The position numbers were made by a program, and so were the translations under genes. This document shows positions 47,853 to 59,786 of a stretch of 64,000 bases of DNA, piece after piece. Position 1 is the first letter of the stretch, and each line of letters begins with the position of its first letter. The notes under the pieces are model-generated. The model saw only the letters and a program-made list of their open reading frames with translations. It was not told the DNA's origin and searched no databases. Source of the stretch: Nageia nagi (taxonomy: Eukaryota > Pinophyta); assembly GCA_050084985.1 (NCBI GenBank), contig JBITNC010000002.1, positions 10,416,001-10,480,000 of the forward strand, read 5' to 3'.

Positions 47853-50800
47853 CTAGATCCCATATCCAAAAACAGCTCGGATTCTGTTGAATATAAGATC
47901 CCTCCAACCCCGCTCAGTGTTCTCCACCACTGTTGCATTTCCAAACCTGCAAACAGTACGATTTTCAAGGAAGATATGTAATAACTAAATAAGATGATAG
48001 AGCTAGATTCCAATTTCAGGTTTAAAATAAGATAGGTTTACCTGTCTTCTTCCGGCACATCTGTCTGTGTCAATTTCAGTACAGTGATTCCTACTTCTGG
48101 CTCCTCAAATGAGATTGAAACCTAAACAATAATAATCCAGTTAACAATCTTATGATAATACCTCTTGGGAAGCATTCTTCTGTGGTATAGAAAATTTTAA
48201 AATTGCACTTAAAGATGTAATGTATACCAGGTTGAACTTTGAAGACCAAAAACCAAAAATATTAAGTTTCTAGAACTAGAAATAAATAAAAATAAAGCCA
48301 AATGCATACCATAAATGCAAAAGAGACATATATAGATATTTAACAGCAAACAAAATGCCTGTTATAAAGGCAATATCTATTTGCAAATCAGAGAGTGCAT
48401 ACTTCATCTGTTAGGAAACAATAAAAAAGAGTGTGTCATATCCTGGGTATTACTCTTAAATTTGTAGTCATTGATGTCTGAGTGTAAATATGGGGTATTC
48501 AAAGATACGGTACATTGCCCAGACATTAGACATTAAGTTGCAACAATACTTAAAATTAACTATGAACTATGCAACTATATCCCAAGCTTGCAAGCAAGAA
48601 TTTGTACTATTGATATGGGCCATTTTACAGGCTATATAATTTGTTCCTCATCTTAGCCCCTTGATCAAGAAGGGAAATATGAGCATCAGGAAAACAGGTG
48701 GGGCCTATACTTACAGGAGTTTGCACTGTCAAATGGACTTTTTGAAGGATAGGCTAGTTGATTACAAATGTAGGCCCTAGATTGAACTTGAAACAAGAAT
48801 TAGGAAGCATCAAGAAAACAGGTTTTGCCTATCCTTGTAGGAATGAGTTTGCACCATTAATATGGCCAATTGATAGCTATAGCTCGTTTTTGACCTTGGG
48901 CCTTATGACAAAAAAAGAGACTTACAAGCATCAATAGTGGAAGTTTTGTCCTCTCTTGTGGGAATGAACATAAATTATTGAAATGTGTGTGTCATTTAAA
49001 ATGTTGCACTAGGTTCATTTGATGCTTTGTCCCTAAAGTTGAAACAAGACTTAACAGAAAACTTCAATCGTGTAGTGTTTCACACCATTATATAGAACCA
49101 TTTTAAGCTCATCAAGGCCTTGTATTGTTGGTGAAAGTTTTGCCCATGCTTATAGGAATCAATATACATTGTTAATATGGGAATGAAACTTGTGCCCTGT
49201 ACCTAAGTTGAAACAAGCCCTGCTAGCATCAAGATTGTAAACATTTTTCACGTTTACAGCAATGGAATCTGCACAAGTATGGACCATTTTGAAAGATGAA
49301 TAAATCGCTCCTAAAAGGAGGCCCCACATCAAAACAAGACATGCCAGTTTAAATAATGTAAATTTTGTTCAATATTCAAGAAATGAACTTGCACATTTGA
49401 TATCGATCATCTTAAAGGCTGGATAAGTTGCATCTAATCATAGGCCCTAGTAATACTTATCACGGCAGGCATTTCGTCCGTGTTTACAAGAACGAATTTT
49501 CACAGGCTGGTCATGTTACTTGAACCCTAAAATAACTAATCCAATCAAATCCCTCATGATTCTCAAAATTGAACCTTTTGCAACGCAGGCAGATAATAGC
49601 TAAAAGTTTTTTTATATCATAGAGCAATCAAGCATACCATAGCCATTAATATTTACACAATACACCGACAATGCAACTAAAAGCATGAAAGAGAAATCAC
49701 CGTAGAATACATCCCATCAGACCAGCTACCAAATCTCCACTTCTGAACAATGAGTTTGTCTTTCTGGAACTCCTGAGTGAAACCTGTCACAGCCCCATCA
49801 AAAAGCGAGAAAGCACCACCAACCTCCCTGCTAATCATCGCATTACTCTGCGTAAAACCCTTCCACCTGTTTTCATCGATAAGAACTTCATAGATATCCT
49901 GAGGCCTGCAATGGAACTTCTCTACCATATGAATTGTCTTGAAGCCCTCGCGAGCAGCACGTGCCTTCTTCACTGGCTTGGTTGCTTGAGTAGCAGTTGC
50001 AGGTGCTGCAGCTGCTGGTGTGGCCACAGTGGCAGGCGAGGCTTTGGACTGCAGAAGTTTGGAGTCAAGCTCATCCTTGGCTGGCCCACCAGCAGTCATA
50101 TGCTCTACATACTTCTTCACCTGTGCCATTCAGCTTAATTACATACATTTACAATTTCCAATCATAGTTAAATAAAGCCACCTCATAAAGATACGCAATT
50201 GCACAATAACACAAGCATTCACAATAACAACACCATAGTTCATGAGTTCTTTAAAAGTCTATTAACCAAATTTCTATAAAATATGGAATGCTTCTTCATT
50301 TCTACCGTGATCTAAAGCATAAGAATGCACAATCCCATCAATATTTTCAGTAATAATCTTACACATCAATATAAAATTTGTAACGTAAGGTACATAACTG
50401 ATGCATTCCTTATCAGGTGTAAGGCATAAAAATGCAGAATCACATGGGTATTTGGACTAAATTGTTGACAGGATTCAAAACAGTACAGAAATGTACCCAT
50501 GCATGAGGAAAATGCAGCCTCCACAAACAGTTACATTAGAAATTTCAAATTTCCAACTAGCTCGTATCTTTGAATGCATATATGTGACAAATTCCGAAGA
50601 TGTTTCAATAAACTAATACTAATTCAATAATAAATCTTTAATACATATAAATTATAATTCTAGTATGTATTCACTGCTCAATAATATTGTTCTGGGGTTC
50701 ATCCACAACATGAACATAATATGCACACATAAAAACATTTAGTTGTATACACACAGACACGCACATTCTTACACACACACGTATATATAGAAAATGCGTA

Positions 50801-52240
50801 AAAATAGGTTACTGTATTGCACTTGAATTACAATTTCAACATGCAATCACTATTCACTGACAATTTTAATATGTATTCACTATTCACTGAGATTGTTCGA
50901 GGTTTTTGTAAGAAAATTGAGGATAACTTTTGGGAAAGAAAACTGGTATACAGGAAAAATTTTGGGAAAAAAACTGGTATAGTATAAGGAAAACGTGAAT
51001 CTCATGCACACAAATTTCCAACCTCCCCTTTCTTTGAACCCATACGATTTGTTCCTCCTAAGATAATAACACTAAATTTTATGCTCAAGGTTTTACTTTC
51101 GAAAGAAACTCACTTAACTGAAATGCAAGGGAACAACTTGCTTAGGAGCGGAAAACCTCAAAAACAAATTCAAAAATTCATATAAACTACAAATAAAAGT
51201 ATATATGAATTAAAATTTATACTTAATAATAGCAAATTTATACTTATTCGGTGATTGGGAAACAGGGTAATTTCTATATTCCATTAGTCCCAACATCTGT
51301 AGACAGTTTCCATGTGCTACCTTGTAGACTTTATTATATTGAGGCCCACTCAAGCCTTTCCTCCTCTCCACCCTAGGTCAGTGTGGAGACTCTAGCGACA
51401 GCTATTGGTGGCCATAATTTAAAAACTTACTTAAAATAGTAAATTATTTTTTTAAAAATAGTTTCTATTATATTTGCCACAAATGTCAGGTCCGAACGGA
51501 AATTTCATTTACTTCTAAAACTGGTTAACGTAAAGGATTTCTCTAAGACTTCCATATATCCGTAAGAAAATATGAACTCACCCTTCAGAAAGTTCAAAAT
51601 TTACAAAAAAAAAATGATATTTTTTATTTCTTCTAAACTTACATACGACTCCTTGAAAGATTCAAAAAATTCAGAACTTACAAAAGATAAACTTTACTTA
51701 TTGAAAATGCTTGACAAATCATTTTAAAATAACAAATTTTACTTAGGCCAAAGAAGGTTGAAAGCCATTTTATCTCACCTGCCGAAGAAGCGCCGGTTTG
51801 CCCTGCGCGACAAACGCCTCCCTCAACTTTTCGGCCACGGCACTGCCATCCTTGACAGAAATCCTAACCTCTGGATCTTCCCCTGCATTCTCGTCGGCAA
51901 TGTAAGGAAAATGCGCAGTGCCCTCGGCCTTTCCAAGAATGTTCCCTTGGGGATCCTTCTCCTCACCGCTCCATGTAACTGTGGCGCTGATCTCATAGCC
52001 CGGAATAACCTTCCCCTTGCGGATATTGACATAGGCCTCCCCCTCGACCTTGTCGACGGCTAGGGTTTTGATGGAGAAGGGACCTTCATCCAGGACACTG
52101 AAATTCTCCAGGAGGTCTTTGAGGCGGGATTTGGACCATTGGAGGCAGTCTTTTTCAGACCAGTGCCAGTTGTGGACGTTGGTGCCATCGGGACGGTCTT
52201 CGACGATCCAGCGGCTGTCACCCTCTCCGAACTTGGCCAT
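47853..52240 (-). CDS. AHA1: AHA1/AHSA1-type activator of Hsp90 ATPase, four exons, 351 aa
   Basis: This is a cytosolic co-chaperone that binds the Hsp90 middle domain and stimulates its ATPase. Minus-strand exons: 51779-52240 (residues 1-154), 49701-50120 (155-294), 48042-48121 and 47853-47946; a split AGG codon joins the last two. Introns of 1658, 1579 and 95 bp all begin GT and end AG, and the joined frame is 1056 nt. The start is ATG 52240 (MAKFGEGDSRW); the upstream GTG in frame is not used. Exon 1 encodes the AHA1 N-terminal domain, with NVHNWHW (residues about 22-28) and the RKxxK-type motif in NIRKGKVIPGYE. An alanine/threonine-rich linker (about 180-205) leads to the C-terminal AHSA1/START-like domain from about residue 212, ending in NRIRAVFGYGI. 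Length is normal for plant AHA1. It is the only intact host gene here. Confidence 0.96.
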
Positions 52241-52296
52241 CACAGAGACTTAGTTCTAGCGTGATTTCTCTACGCCTTCTGTGTTAAATCACCGAA

Positions 52297-52304
52297 AATA
52301 TATA
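52297..52304 (-). promoter_or_regulatory. TATA box candidate of the AHA1 gene
   Basis: On the minus strand, TATATATT lies about 57-64 bp upstream of the ATG, which implies a short 5' UTR of about 30 bp. Confidence 0.5.
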
Positions 52305-52339
52305 GCTACAGCCTTCCCCGAGACAGGTCGTCTAGTTTT

Positions 52340-52352
52340 TTCTAGGGGATTC
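52340..52352 (-). promoter_or_regulatory. Partial heat-shock element candidate
   Basis: TTCTAGGGGATTC has TTC modules at the two outer positions of a TTCnnGAAnnTTC heat-shock element, with a degenerate centre (GGG). It is about 100 bp upstream of the ATG. AHA1 genes are commonly heat-induced in other organisms, but this match is imperfect. Confidence 0.25.
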
Positions 52353-53161
52353 TATTAGTTATTTTTTTAATATAATTTAATTTAACTAAGCGAAATCAAA
52401 AAAGAAGAGATCTAATAATAAGATATAGGATTTTCCGTGTTGATGCATTATTTTTGTTAGTTTTAATACTTAAAACTAGTTTTGATATAATCTCTTTTAT
52501 ATATATAAAACATCGATAGATATCATTCTTATCATTATATTATTTATAATATATGTTATAAATTATTTTATTCTTGATAATATATTAATTTAGAAATTAA
52601 TTTATATTGATATACTATAAAATTTATATTTAAAATAATTAATATAATTGGTTGTTGATGATGGACATACAAACGAAGTGATATTTTAGCTATCACCCCT
52701 CCCATGCTCTTGATTGCTATTGTGGTTACGCCTCTCTCAACATAAAAATACATGATTAATTCAAATTTAGATTATGTGATTCTTTCAAATCATATATATA
52801 GTTCTTTAAATTTGACATATATATTGTATATATAATTTGAAAGAATAATATACTCTAAATTTGAATTGATTCATTTTTTTAAGTGTTTTTCGATGTAATA
52901 TATATATATATATATATATATAATAAATAAAATTAAGAGTTTTGAAAAGGATTATGAAATTTTTTTATATTCAAAATTTAGCACTAGATCTATTTGTATA
53001 TATAGTGTGAATTGAAGCATTTCAAAATATATTAAAGTTTGAGTATTATGAATGAAGTACAATTAATAATTATAGTTATGAACAAAACGAAGTATACTGC
53101 ATTGAAAATTCTATTATAATTTTTCCATCTATATCAGTTTTGGTGTGAATATCCTATTTTT
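52353..53161. other. AT-rich intergenic DNA
   Basis: No gene recognised. It includes a (TA)n run at about 52899-52922. It separates the AHA1 promoter from copia element I. Confidence 0.6.
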
Positions 53162-54000
53162 GTTGAATTGACCCACATGCATTCCTATATCAAATCCGGA
53201 AAACATCTCTCATGGGGCTCACAATGTGGGTCCAATGGACCATTATATTTCTATCCCAAGTAACTAGCAACAAATACATTACTAAAAAAATATTTACAAA
53301 AAGAGAATCCCTAGGATTCCAAGATAATTTGTTTATAAAAGGGGATGTTGCAAAGCCTGCCCTCTCAAATTGCTTATCCTCAAGCAATTGTAGGATGCCA
53401 AAAATATTTTTTTTCCAAACATCTTTTGGCTCCAATGTAGGTGTCAACTATGGCTCTTTGTGGTGGAATGCAACTTCAATAAATCTCCTCCATGTTGGGA
53501 TGGAGCCCAATTACCAATACAGAACATCTTGCCAAAAGGCAAGATACAAACAACAAGCAGTTGGAGGAATAAAGCTAAGCTAGATATTATGTTGTTTACA
53601 AAGTGTCTAATATTATATATAGGCCATGATGTATAGATTAAAGGTGTATTGTTGTTGTGTATGAGATGAGCATTGTATATTGGTGATATCTGTCAGAGAG
53701 AAATGTAGAGATTGATTAAAATCTGTAAGTGTAATCTCTAGCATTGAATGTTCATCAAAGATAGAATAGCAAATAAGTGTTAATGTATTTATTTTTTTAT
53801 GTAATGGCTCCAAGGACAAGGACTAATAGCTTCTCCAAGGATGTAGCCCACATTGGATGAACCTCATTAATTTTATTATTTTCTCATTTATGGTTTGGAT
53901 TTTGTTTACTATTTTATGTTCACATTATTTGTTTTACATATTTAAATGAAATAGAAAAAATATTACTTGTTGAATTATGCAAAATTAATTCATACCAACA
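53162..54000 (+). repeat. Probable 5' LTR of element I
   Basis: It begins TGTTGAATTGACCCACATG and ends ATACCAACA just before the primer-binding site. It contains TTTATAAAAGGGG near 53331, a good TATA box. The mate is not in the window, so the left end is inferred. Confidence 0.5.
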
Positions 54001-54002
54001 AG

Positions 54003-54014
54003 TGGTATCAAAGC
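54003..54014 (+). other. Primer-binding site of element I
   Basis: TGGTATCAAAGC is a near match to the initiator tRNA-Met complement. Confidence 0.8.
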
Positions 54015-54079
54015 TTTTGTATTGGTGCTTGACAATTGCTATGAGTTTGTGATTGATTAGGAAAAACAATACGGTAGAG

Positions 54080-56841
54080 GAAATACTAAGGGTAAAAGAA
54101 TTCAATGGTATAAATTTTCAATATTAGAAGATGCAAATAGAGGATTACCTTATCAAAAGGATCTCCACTCTCCTCATGAAGGAAAGAAACCTGTAAATTT
54201 GAATTATGATGGGGCTCTTGGACAGAATGGCATTAGGAGCTATGAGGTTATGTCTTAGGTCAAGTGTTGCCTTCAATATCTCCAAGGAGACATCAACAAA
54301 GGGAGTTATGGATGCTTTGAAAAAGATGTATGAGAAGCCTTCAGCCTCTAATAAGGTACAACTTATGAATAAGTTATTTAATTTGAAAATGAATGAAGGT
54401 GGAAACACTCGAGACCATGTGAATAATTTCAATAGTGTAACATCTCAATTAGATTCATTAAAGATTGATTTTGATGATGAGATCAAGGCATTGTTACTCT
54501 TATGATCTCTTATTGAAAATTGGAATATATTTGTTATGGATGTTAGCAATATTTCTTCTAACTCAAAAATTGTACTTGATGAAGCAATTGGTACAATACT
54601 TAGTGAGGATATAAGGAGGAAATCATCAAGTGAAAATTCTACATCTAGTTTAGCTCTCACTACTAGAACTAGAGGAATATCAAGGGAAAGAGGAAGTGGT
54701 ATATCAAGAGGTGGATCTCAATCTCAATCAAGTAGAGGTAAAAAGAATCTAGAATGTTGATATTATGGTAAAAAGGGTCACCTAAGGAGAGAATGTAGAA
54801 ATAGAATGAATAAAGATGGCAATGATGGTAATGCTAGTTTAAGTGGGAGTCAAGAAGCTAACATATCAAATGAAATTTTACAAGATGCATTAATATTATC
54901 TCTTGATAAAAATGATGAATATTGGGTCATTGATTTGATGCCTCTTTTCATGCTACTTCTTGTAGAGAGTATTTTGTAGATTATGTTATGGGTGACTATG
55001 GTGAAGTATTGCTTGGTAATGACCATTCATGTAAAATCATTGGAATTGGTACAATAGCAATGAAACTTCCTAGCATAACACAATGGACTTTGTATGAAAC
55101 AAGATACATTCCAAACTTAAAAAGAAATCTTACTTCAGCTAGTAAATTGGATAAGGAAGGGTATATGATTTCACTTGGTAATCTCTCTTAGAAAGTAACC
55201 AAAGGCTCATTAGTAGTAGCAAAAGGTTTAATGGTAGGAACTTTGTATTTATTTACCAATATCTTGAGCTATTATATGAATCTTGTTTCAATAGGAGAGA
55301 AAATTGCCATGTGGCATAATAGACTTGGACATATGAGTGAGAGAGATATGAAAATCTTACACTCTAGAAAGTTACTTCCTAATTTGAAAGAGTTTGATTT
55401 GATATTTTGTGAAGATTATGTTTATGGAAAATAAAGAAGATTGAGTTTCTTAAAAGTGGGTAAAGAAAGAAGGAAAGAAAAATTAGAACTTGCACACACT
55501 AATGTGTCGAGACCATCACAAATAACATCACTTGGGGGATCATCTTACTTTGTGATATTTATTGATGATTGTGCTAGAAAAACATGGGTATCTCCACTTA
55601 AAAAGAAAAATTGTGTGTTTGAGGTATTTAAGGTTTGGAAAGCATTAGTAGAAAATGAAACCAATAAAAGGATTAAATGTCTAAAATCATATAATGGTAG
55701 TGAATTTTGTGGCAAAGAATTTCATATTTTTGTTCACAAAATGGCATTAGAAGGATTAAGTTAGTTCCTAGAATACTTCAAGAAAATAGGGTGGTTAAAA
55801 GGATGAACATGACTATATTAGAAAGGGCAAGAAGCATTAGGATACATGTTAGTTTACCTTTGTTTCTTTGGGCTAATGTTGTTGATATTGTTGTGTATTT
55901 AATTATCAGGAATCCTTCTACTACCTTGGATGGAGGAATTCCAAAAGAAGCATGGACAAGTAAAAAGGTGAATTACTCTTTCCTAAGAGTCTTTGGTTGT
56001 GAGGCTTATGCACATATTGATAAGGAAAATAGAAACAAATTAGATGCAAAGTATCAAAAATGCTATTTCATTGGGTATGGAGTTGATGGCTTAGGATATA
56101 GGTTACGGGATGTTGATAACCGTAAAGTCATCAAGAGTAGAGATATTAATTTCCATGAAAAATATTTGTATAAAGACAAGTTACAAGAAAAGCTAAAGGA
56201 AATGGAAGAACCAAAGCGTGTGGTTCTTGATGATGAAGGAAAAAGCAACCCTAAGCTTCAAATAGAAGCTCATCCACAACCACAACCACAAGAAGAAGAA
56301 TAAGAACCTCAAACATCATCTACTTATATTGTGAAAAGATCTTCAAGGATACGTAAAATGCCTCAATGTTTCTCTGATTATGAAATGCTTACAAGGGAAA
56401 GTAAGTTACCAAATTGCTTTTATCCTACACTTCATTATGTGTTATATATTGATACAGGTGAACCTGAGTATTATGATGAAGCAAAATAATTGAGTACACA
56501 GGACAAGTGAGAGCTTGTTATGAAGGAAGAAATAGACTCATTACTTCAAAACCAAACATGGGATTTGGTGAATCTCCTTAAATATGAGAGATCCTTGAAA
56601 AATAAATGGATGTACATGTCAAAAGATGAAGAAAATGTAAGCAAAGGTATAAGGCTAGGCTTGTGGTAAAGGGTTATGCTTAAAAGAAAGAAATTGATTA
56701 TGATGAAATTTTCTCACCAGTTGTCAAGATGACCTCAATTAGAACAATTTTTAGTATTGTTGCTTCTAAAATATTATTTCTCAAATAATTAAATGTGAAA
56801 ATAACATTCCTTCATGGAGATTTGGAGGAGGAGATCTATAT
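54080..56841 (+). pseudogene. gag-pol remnant of element I
   Basis: Gag covers about 54080-54760, broken by a stop at 54503. The zinc knuckle near 54755-54800 has lost a cysteine and contains TGA. The protease start (WVID) runs into a frameshift near 54935. Integrase zinc ligands are in 55231-55434 (HNRLGH, FCEDYVYGK, where one C is changed). In the core the catalytic residues are replaced: first D by N (HTNVSRPS), second D by Y (SYNGSE), E by K (NRVVKRMN). A long frame (55707-56303) covers the integrase C-terminal part, with the FLRVFGCEAYAH motif. Reverse transcriptase begins near 56510 and is cut at 56841. Confidence 0.9.
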
Positions 56842-57136
56842 CACTACTACCAAAAGGTCGATTTACATCCTTTTTTGCATCTTAAAATATGAAAAATAAA
56901 AATTCATGTTAATTTACATCCTCTTGCATCGACATGCATCGTTTTAATTTTTCTTCCAATTTTTCACTTTTTTGATGTAAATTCAAATGCAAATTTCAAC
57001 ACAAAATTTATATCACATTTCACCAACAAAACATAAAACACGTTTTACCTATTCATCAATTGACCAATCGATGACTCACATTCATTTTGTACTCCATCTA
57101 TACCAAAAGTGATTACCCAATATCCAAATACCCTCT

Positions 57137-57138
<2 letters not shown>

Positions 57139-57183
<45 letters not shown>
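57139..57183. repeat. (TA)n microsatellite
   Basis: About 20 TA units, uninterrupted. Confidence 0.95.
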
Positions 57184-57187
<4 letters not shown>

Positions 57188-57259
57188 TCCCTATAATCCT
57201 CACATTTCATAACTTTAGCTATTTTTTTCTTCTTTAGATTTCATGTTTTGATTGTAGCT

Positions 57260-57532
57260 ATGGCGTCCAAGGTAGAGAAGAAGCCCATAATGAATAAGCC
57301 CATAGAAAGTAAAGAAAACTCCATAGTTGTAGAAAATAAAAAAGAGAATAAGCCCATAGTTACAAAAAAGAAAACTCCTTTGAAGGTTGAGAAAGAAGTT
57401 GGCAACAAGAAATGGATAATAACATTAAAAACCTTATTGTATTATTTAGGAAAAATATATACAATAAATTTAAATTTATTAAAATCTAAACCACTAACCC
57501 CATTCTTGAACTGGTTTAATGGACCTATGTGA
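57260..57532 (+). CDS. Hypothetical lysine-rich 90-aa open frame within element J
   Basis: ATG 57260 (MASKVEKKPIMNKPIES) lies about 75 bp downstream of the TA microsatellite. The first 55 residues are rich in K, E and N, the remainder hydrophobic and asparagine-rich. I recognise no domain. It could be the first exon of a gene carried by the transposon, or a chance frame. It is listed because it starts in a plausible position with a plant-like start context (GCTATGGCG). Confidence 0.25.
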   Translation: MASKVEKKPIMNKPIESKENSIVVENKKENKPIVTKKKTPLKVEKEVGNKKWIITLKTLLYYLGKIYTINLNLLKSKPLTPFLNWFNGPM

Positions 57533-57750
57533 TTGTCGCAATGACCTAATAAAAATGATGTACCTTGCAGAGGCCATAACTTTTGATTCAGATATCATTT
57601 TGAGCCTTTTTTAAAAAAATCCCACATAATTAAAACTTATACAATCTTATGATATTTTCTTCTAAAAATTAATGCAAAAAGTGAAAATTGACATAAATTA
57701 TGAAATTCGAGGCAAAAACTAACACAAATTATGAAATTTCAACACAAAAT

Positions 57751-58213
57751 TGAAGGGATTGAACTATAAACTAAAAAATTCTAAACTCCTAAGATCACAT
57801 GAAAGCTCGTAAAATAATCTCACAAAGATAACTCAAGATGTAAGTGGTTCCTCCAACTAGGAGTACATCTACTAACTAGATCTCACTTATTAACAAATAT
57901 GAACTCTTATAATCCTCCTAAACACTATCCTATAGCATAACTTTACTTCATAAATTGGTGTATGATCCAAAGAGGGAGCCTTCTATTTATAGGCCAAAAT
58001 CCCTCTTTAGATAACTCATTTACCCAATGTACAAAAGCATAACATGCACATCCTTTTACCCAAAGGGCATGCTCATGACATGGAGTGTAGGATAAATTAC
58101 ATTATCATATTCACCTAAATACTTAAGATATCAAATGACACCCTTAAGTATTAGTGAACTTACATAGAATATTATTACATAACCTTTACAATAATGCATT
58201 ATACATTCCAACA
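57751..58213 (-). repeat. 3' LTR of element H (family 2)
   Basis: 463 bp on the minus strand, starting TGTTGGAATGTATAATGC and ending CCCTTCA. It carries the family-2 inverted repeat (about 58110-58160), a TATAAATAGAAGG box near 57985 and the shared motif at 57844-57872. Confidence 0.88.
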
Positions 58214-58913
58214 CTCCCCTTTAATGCAATATTGGGATAAATCGAATAAGAGAGAAGAAGAAAAGAAAGGAAGGAGTTCTCCTCCAAATAGATACAACTG
58301 AAGATGAGAACTTTTTACATAATTATGAAGTAAGCAAGATATAGTTTGATACTCACTACTTTAACAAATATAATCAGTTTTATTATACATGAAGTAGTCA
58401 TCCAACTGGAAGTCATGAAGAGTCTCCAAAAGCCTGCATACCCAAAGTAAGTAACCTACAATCTCAAAGGAACCTAAAGGTCATAGCAGCTCAAATAACA
58501 AGATCAGTTAGTTGCAACATATTGATATCAATAAGGATATATGAATCACACAAATGTCATCATGAATTGATCAATGGTGCATTATAAGTCATCACAAAGA
58601 TGCTAAGCCAAAACTCATAGTCACTTGCTATATATAAACTATGTGTTGATTATCATTACAAAATAGAGCATGCACATACAAGTTCCTTGCATATAGATAA
58701 CTAAACAATGCCAAAAGACACATAAGAGTTCCTCACACATGGATAACTAAACAATGCTAGATTAGCCAATCTTTTTACTTTAAATATTTGTACAATAAGT
58801 TCCTCATGCAGAGCAAACTTACCATGAAAGTATATAACAAAATTAACACTATACAGAATAAAATCTTCCTAGTGGTGAAGTTGTCATCATAAACATGAAT
58901 TCAATACAAGAAT

Positions 58914-59264
58914 TCAAACTTCACTCCCCCTTGAGGGTAACTTCACCAACTTGATAACATCCTTAAGCTTACAAAATTGAGCTTTTGGGAGGGGCTTCGT
59001 GAACAAACTAGCAGAGTTCAAGGTGGATGGATAATACTCTAGGTATATGATATCATTAAAAACCTTTTCCTTGATAAAATGTGTCTGAATTTTCACATGT
59101 TTTATTCTCTGATGGAACATAGAATTCTTAGCCAAAGAGATTATTGATTGCTTATCTGAAGAAATCAAAGATGAGCCACCTTGCTCATACCCAACTTCTT
59201 TCAGAAGATGCCTTAGCTAAATGGCTTCTTGGGCTGCAATAGACATGACATAGTATTTAGCTTC
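58914..59264 (-). pseudogene. pol C-terminus (RNase H end) of element H
   Basis: The minus-strand frame reads EAKYYVMSIAAQEAI, then TAG where other copies have W, then LRHLLKEVGYEQ through to LPSRGSEV and a stop at 58914. It is cut at 59264 within RNase H by the insertion of G. Confidence 0.9.
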
Positions 59265-59771
59265 TGTTAGAATTTGTAATGAAATATTGTGAATATCTAA
59301 ACTCCTTGTAAATTCAATTAATCACTTAAGGGTATGTAGATACCTTAAGAGATTAATTGAATTCTTTAATATGTAGACTTTGACTTTACCAAAGTGGTTA
59401 GTTGGTAGGTTGAAGTTGGGTGATACATTTAATGTAACCCTAACCTTACCCTTGGGTTAAAGGAAGGTTAGGGAGGTGCTCTAAAGCTATAAATAGAGGG
59501 CCTCTCCTCTTGTAACATATCTAAGTCTTGGAGTAAGATTACTCTACTTGGTTGTGTAGGAGAGAGCTAGAGAATAGTTGTAAGAGAGACATATCAAGAG
59601 AATAAGAGAACTAGTTGTGGATGTACTCCCAAGGAGGGAGGAACCACATTATATTGGTGTCATATTATGTGAATGATGTTCTTAGAATTATAGATGTGTT
59701 ATCTTGTGTACACTTGAGTTTCCTAGTCTAAGGTCCTAGAGGATTTGTTTATATCTAGTTCAAATCCTTCA
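59265..59771 (+). repeat. 5' LTR of element G (family 1)
   Basis: 507 bp, starting TGTTAGAATTTGTAATG and ending CCTTCA. It contains the family-1 inverted repeat (about 59311-59364), TATA box CTATAAATAGAGGG near 59487 and the shared motif at 59617-59647. Confidence 0.92.
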
Positions 59772-59773
59772 AT

Positions 59774-59786
59774 TGGTATCAGAGCC
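59774..59786 (+). other. Primer-binding site of element G
   Basis: TGGTATCAGAGCC is complementary to the initiator tRNA-Met 3' end. Confidence 0.95.

Larger units (their letters stand above)
53162..56841 (+). mobile_element. Element I: Tnt1-like Ty1/copia, truncated and decayed
   Basis: A presumed 5' LTR (53162-54000), a primer-binding site TGGTATCAAAGC (54003-54014), gag, protease, integrase and the beginning of reverse transcriptase are present. The element stops abruptly after GGAGATCTATAT (LHGDLEEEIY in the pol frame) at 56841, where a CACTA-type terminus begins. Gag resembles the Tnt1/RE1 lineage (SSVAFNISKET, YEKPSASNKV, FDDEIKALL), unlike elements A-H. Confidence 0.85.
56842..57750 (+). 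mobile_element. Element J: one end of a CACTA-like DNA transposon (candidate)
   Basis: The sequence breaking into element I begins CACTACTACCAAAAGG, the kind of terminus that defines CACTA (En/Spm) transposons. Just inside are two direct copies of TTTACATCCTnTTTGCATC-like sequence (about 56861 and 56921), as expected of subterminal repeats. A TATA-rich run and a small lysine-rich open frame follow. The other terminus is not in the window, because H and G interrupt it. No transposase is visible, so this is a candidate. Confidence 0.55.
57751..59264 (-). mobile_element. Element H: 3' part of a minus-strand Ty1/copia (family 2), interrupted by G
   Basis: Reading on the minus strand from 59264: RNase H C-terminus, pol C-terminus, a 3' noncoding region with one degraded repeat unit (about 58660-58800), polypurine tract ATTAAAGGGGAG (58214-58225) and 3' LTR (57751-58213). 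The upstream part of the element must lie beyond G, outside the window. AAAAT (57746-57750) is the candidate target duplication. Confidence 0.88.

Noticed and set aside
51770-52243. Exon 1 of AHA1 as a stand-alone 157-aa protein starting at 52243
   Set aside because: 52243 is a GTG, the true ATG is 52240, and the frame continues into exon 2 through a GT-AG intron after residue 154.
51758-52253. Plus-strand frames opposite AHA1 exon 1
   Set aside because: They are shadow frames of a GC-richer true exon on the minus strand.
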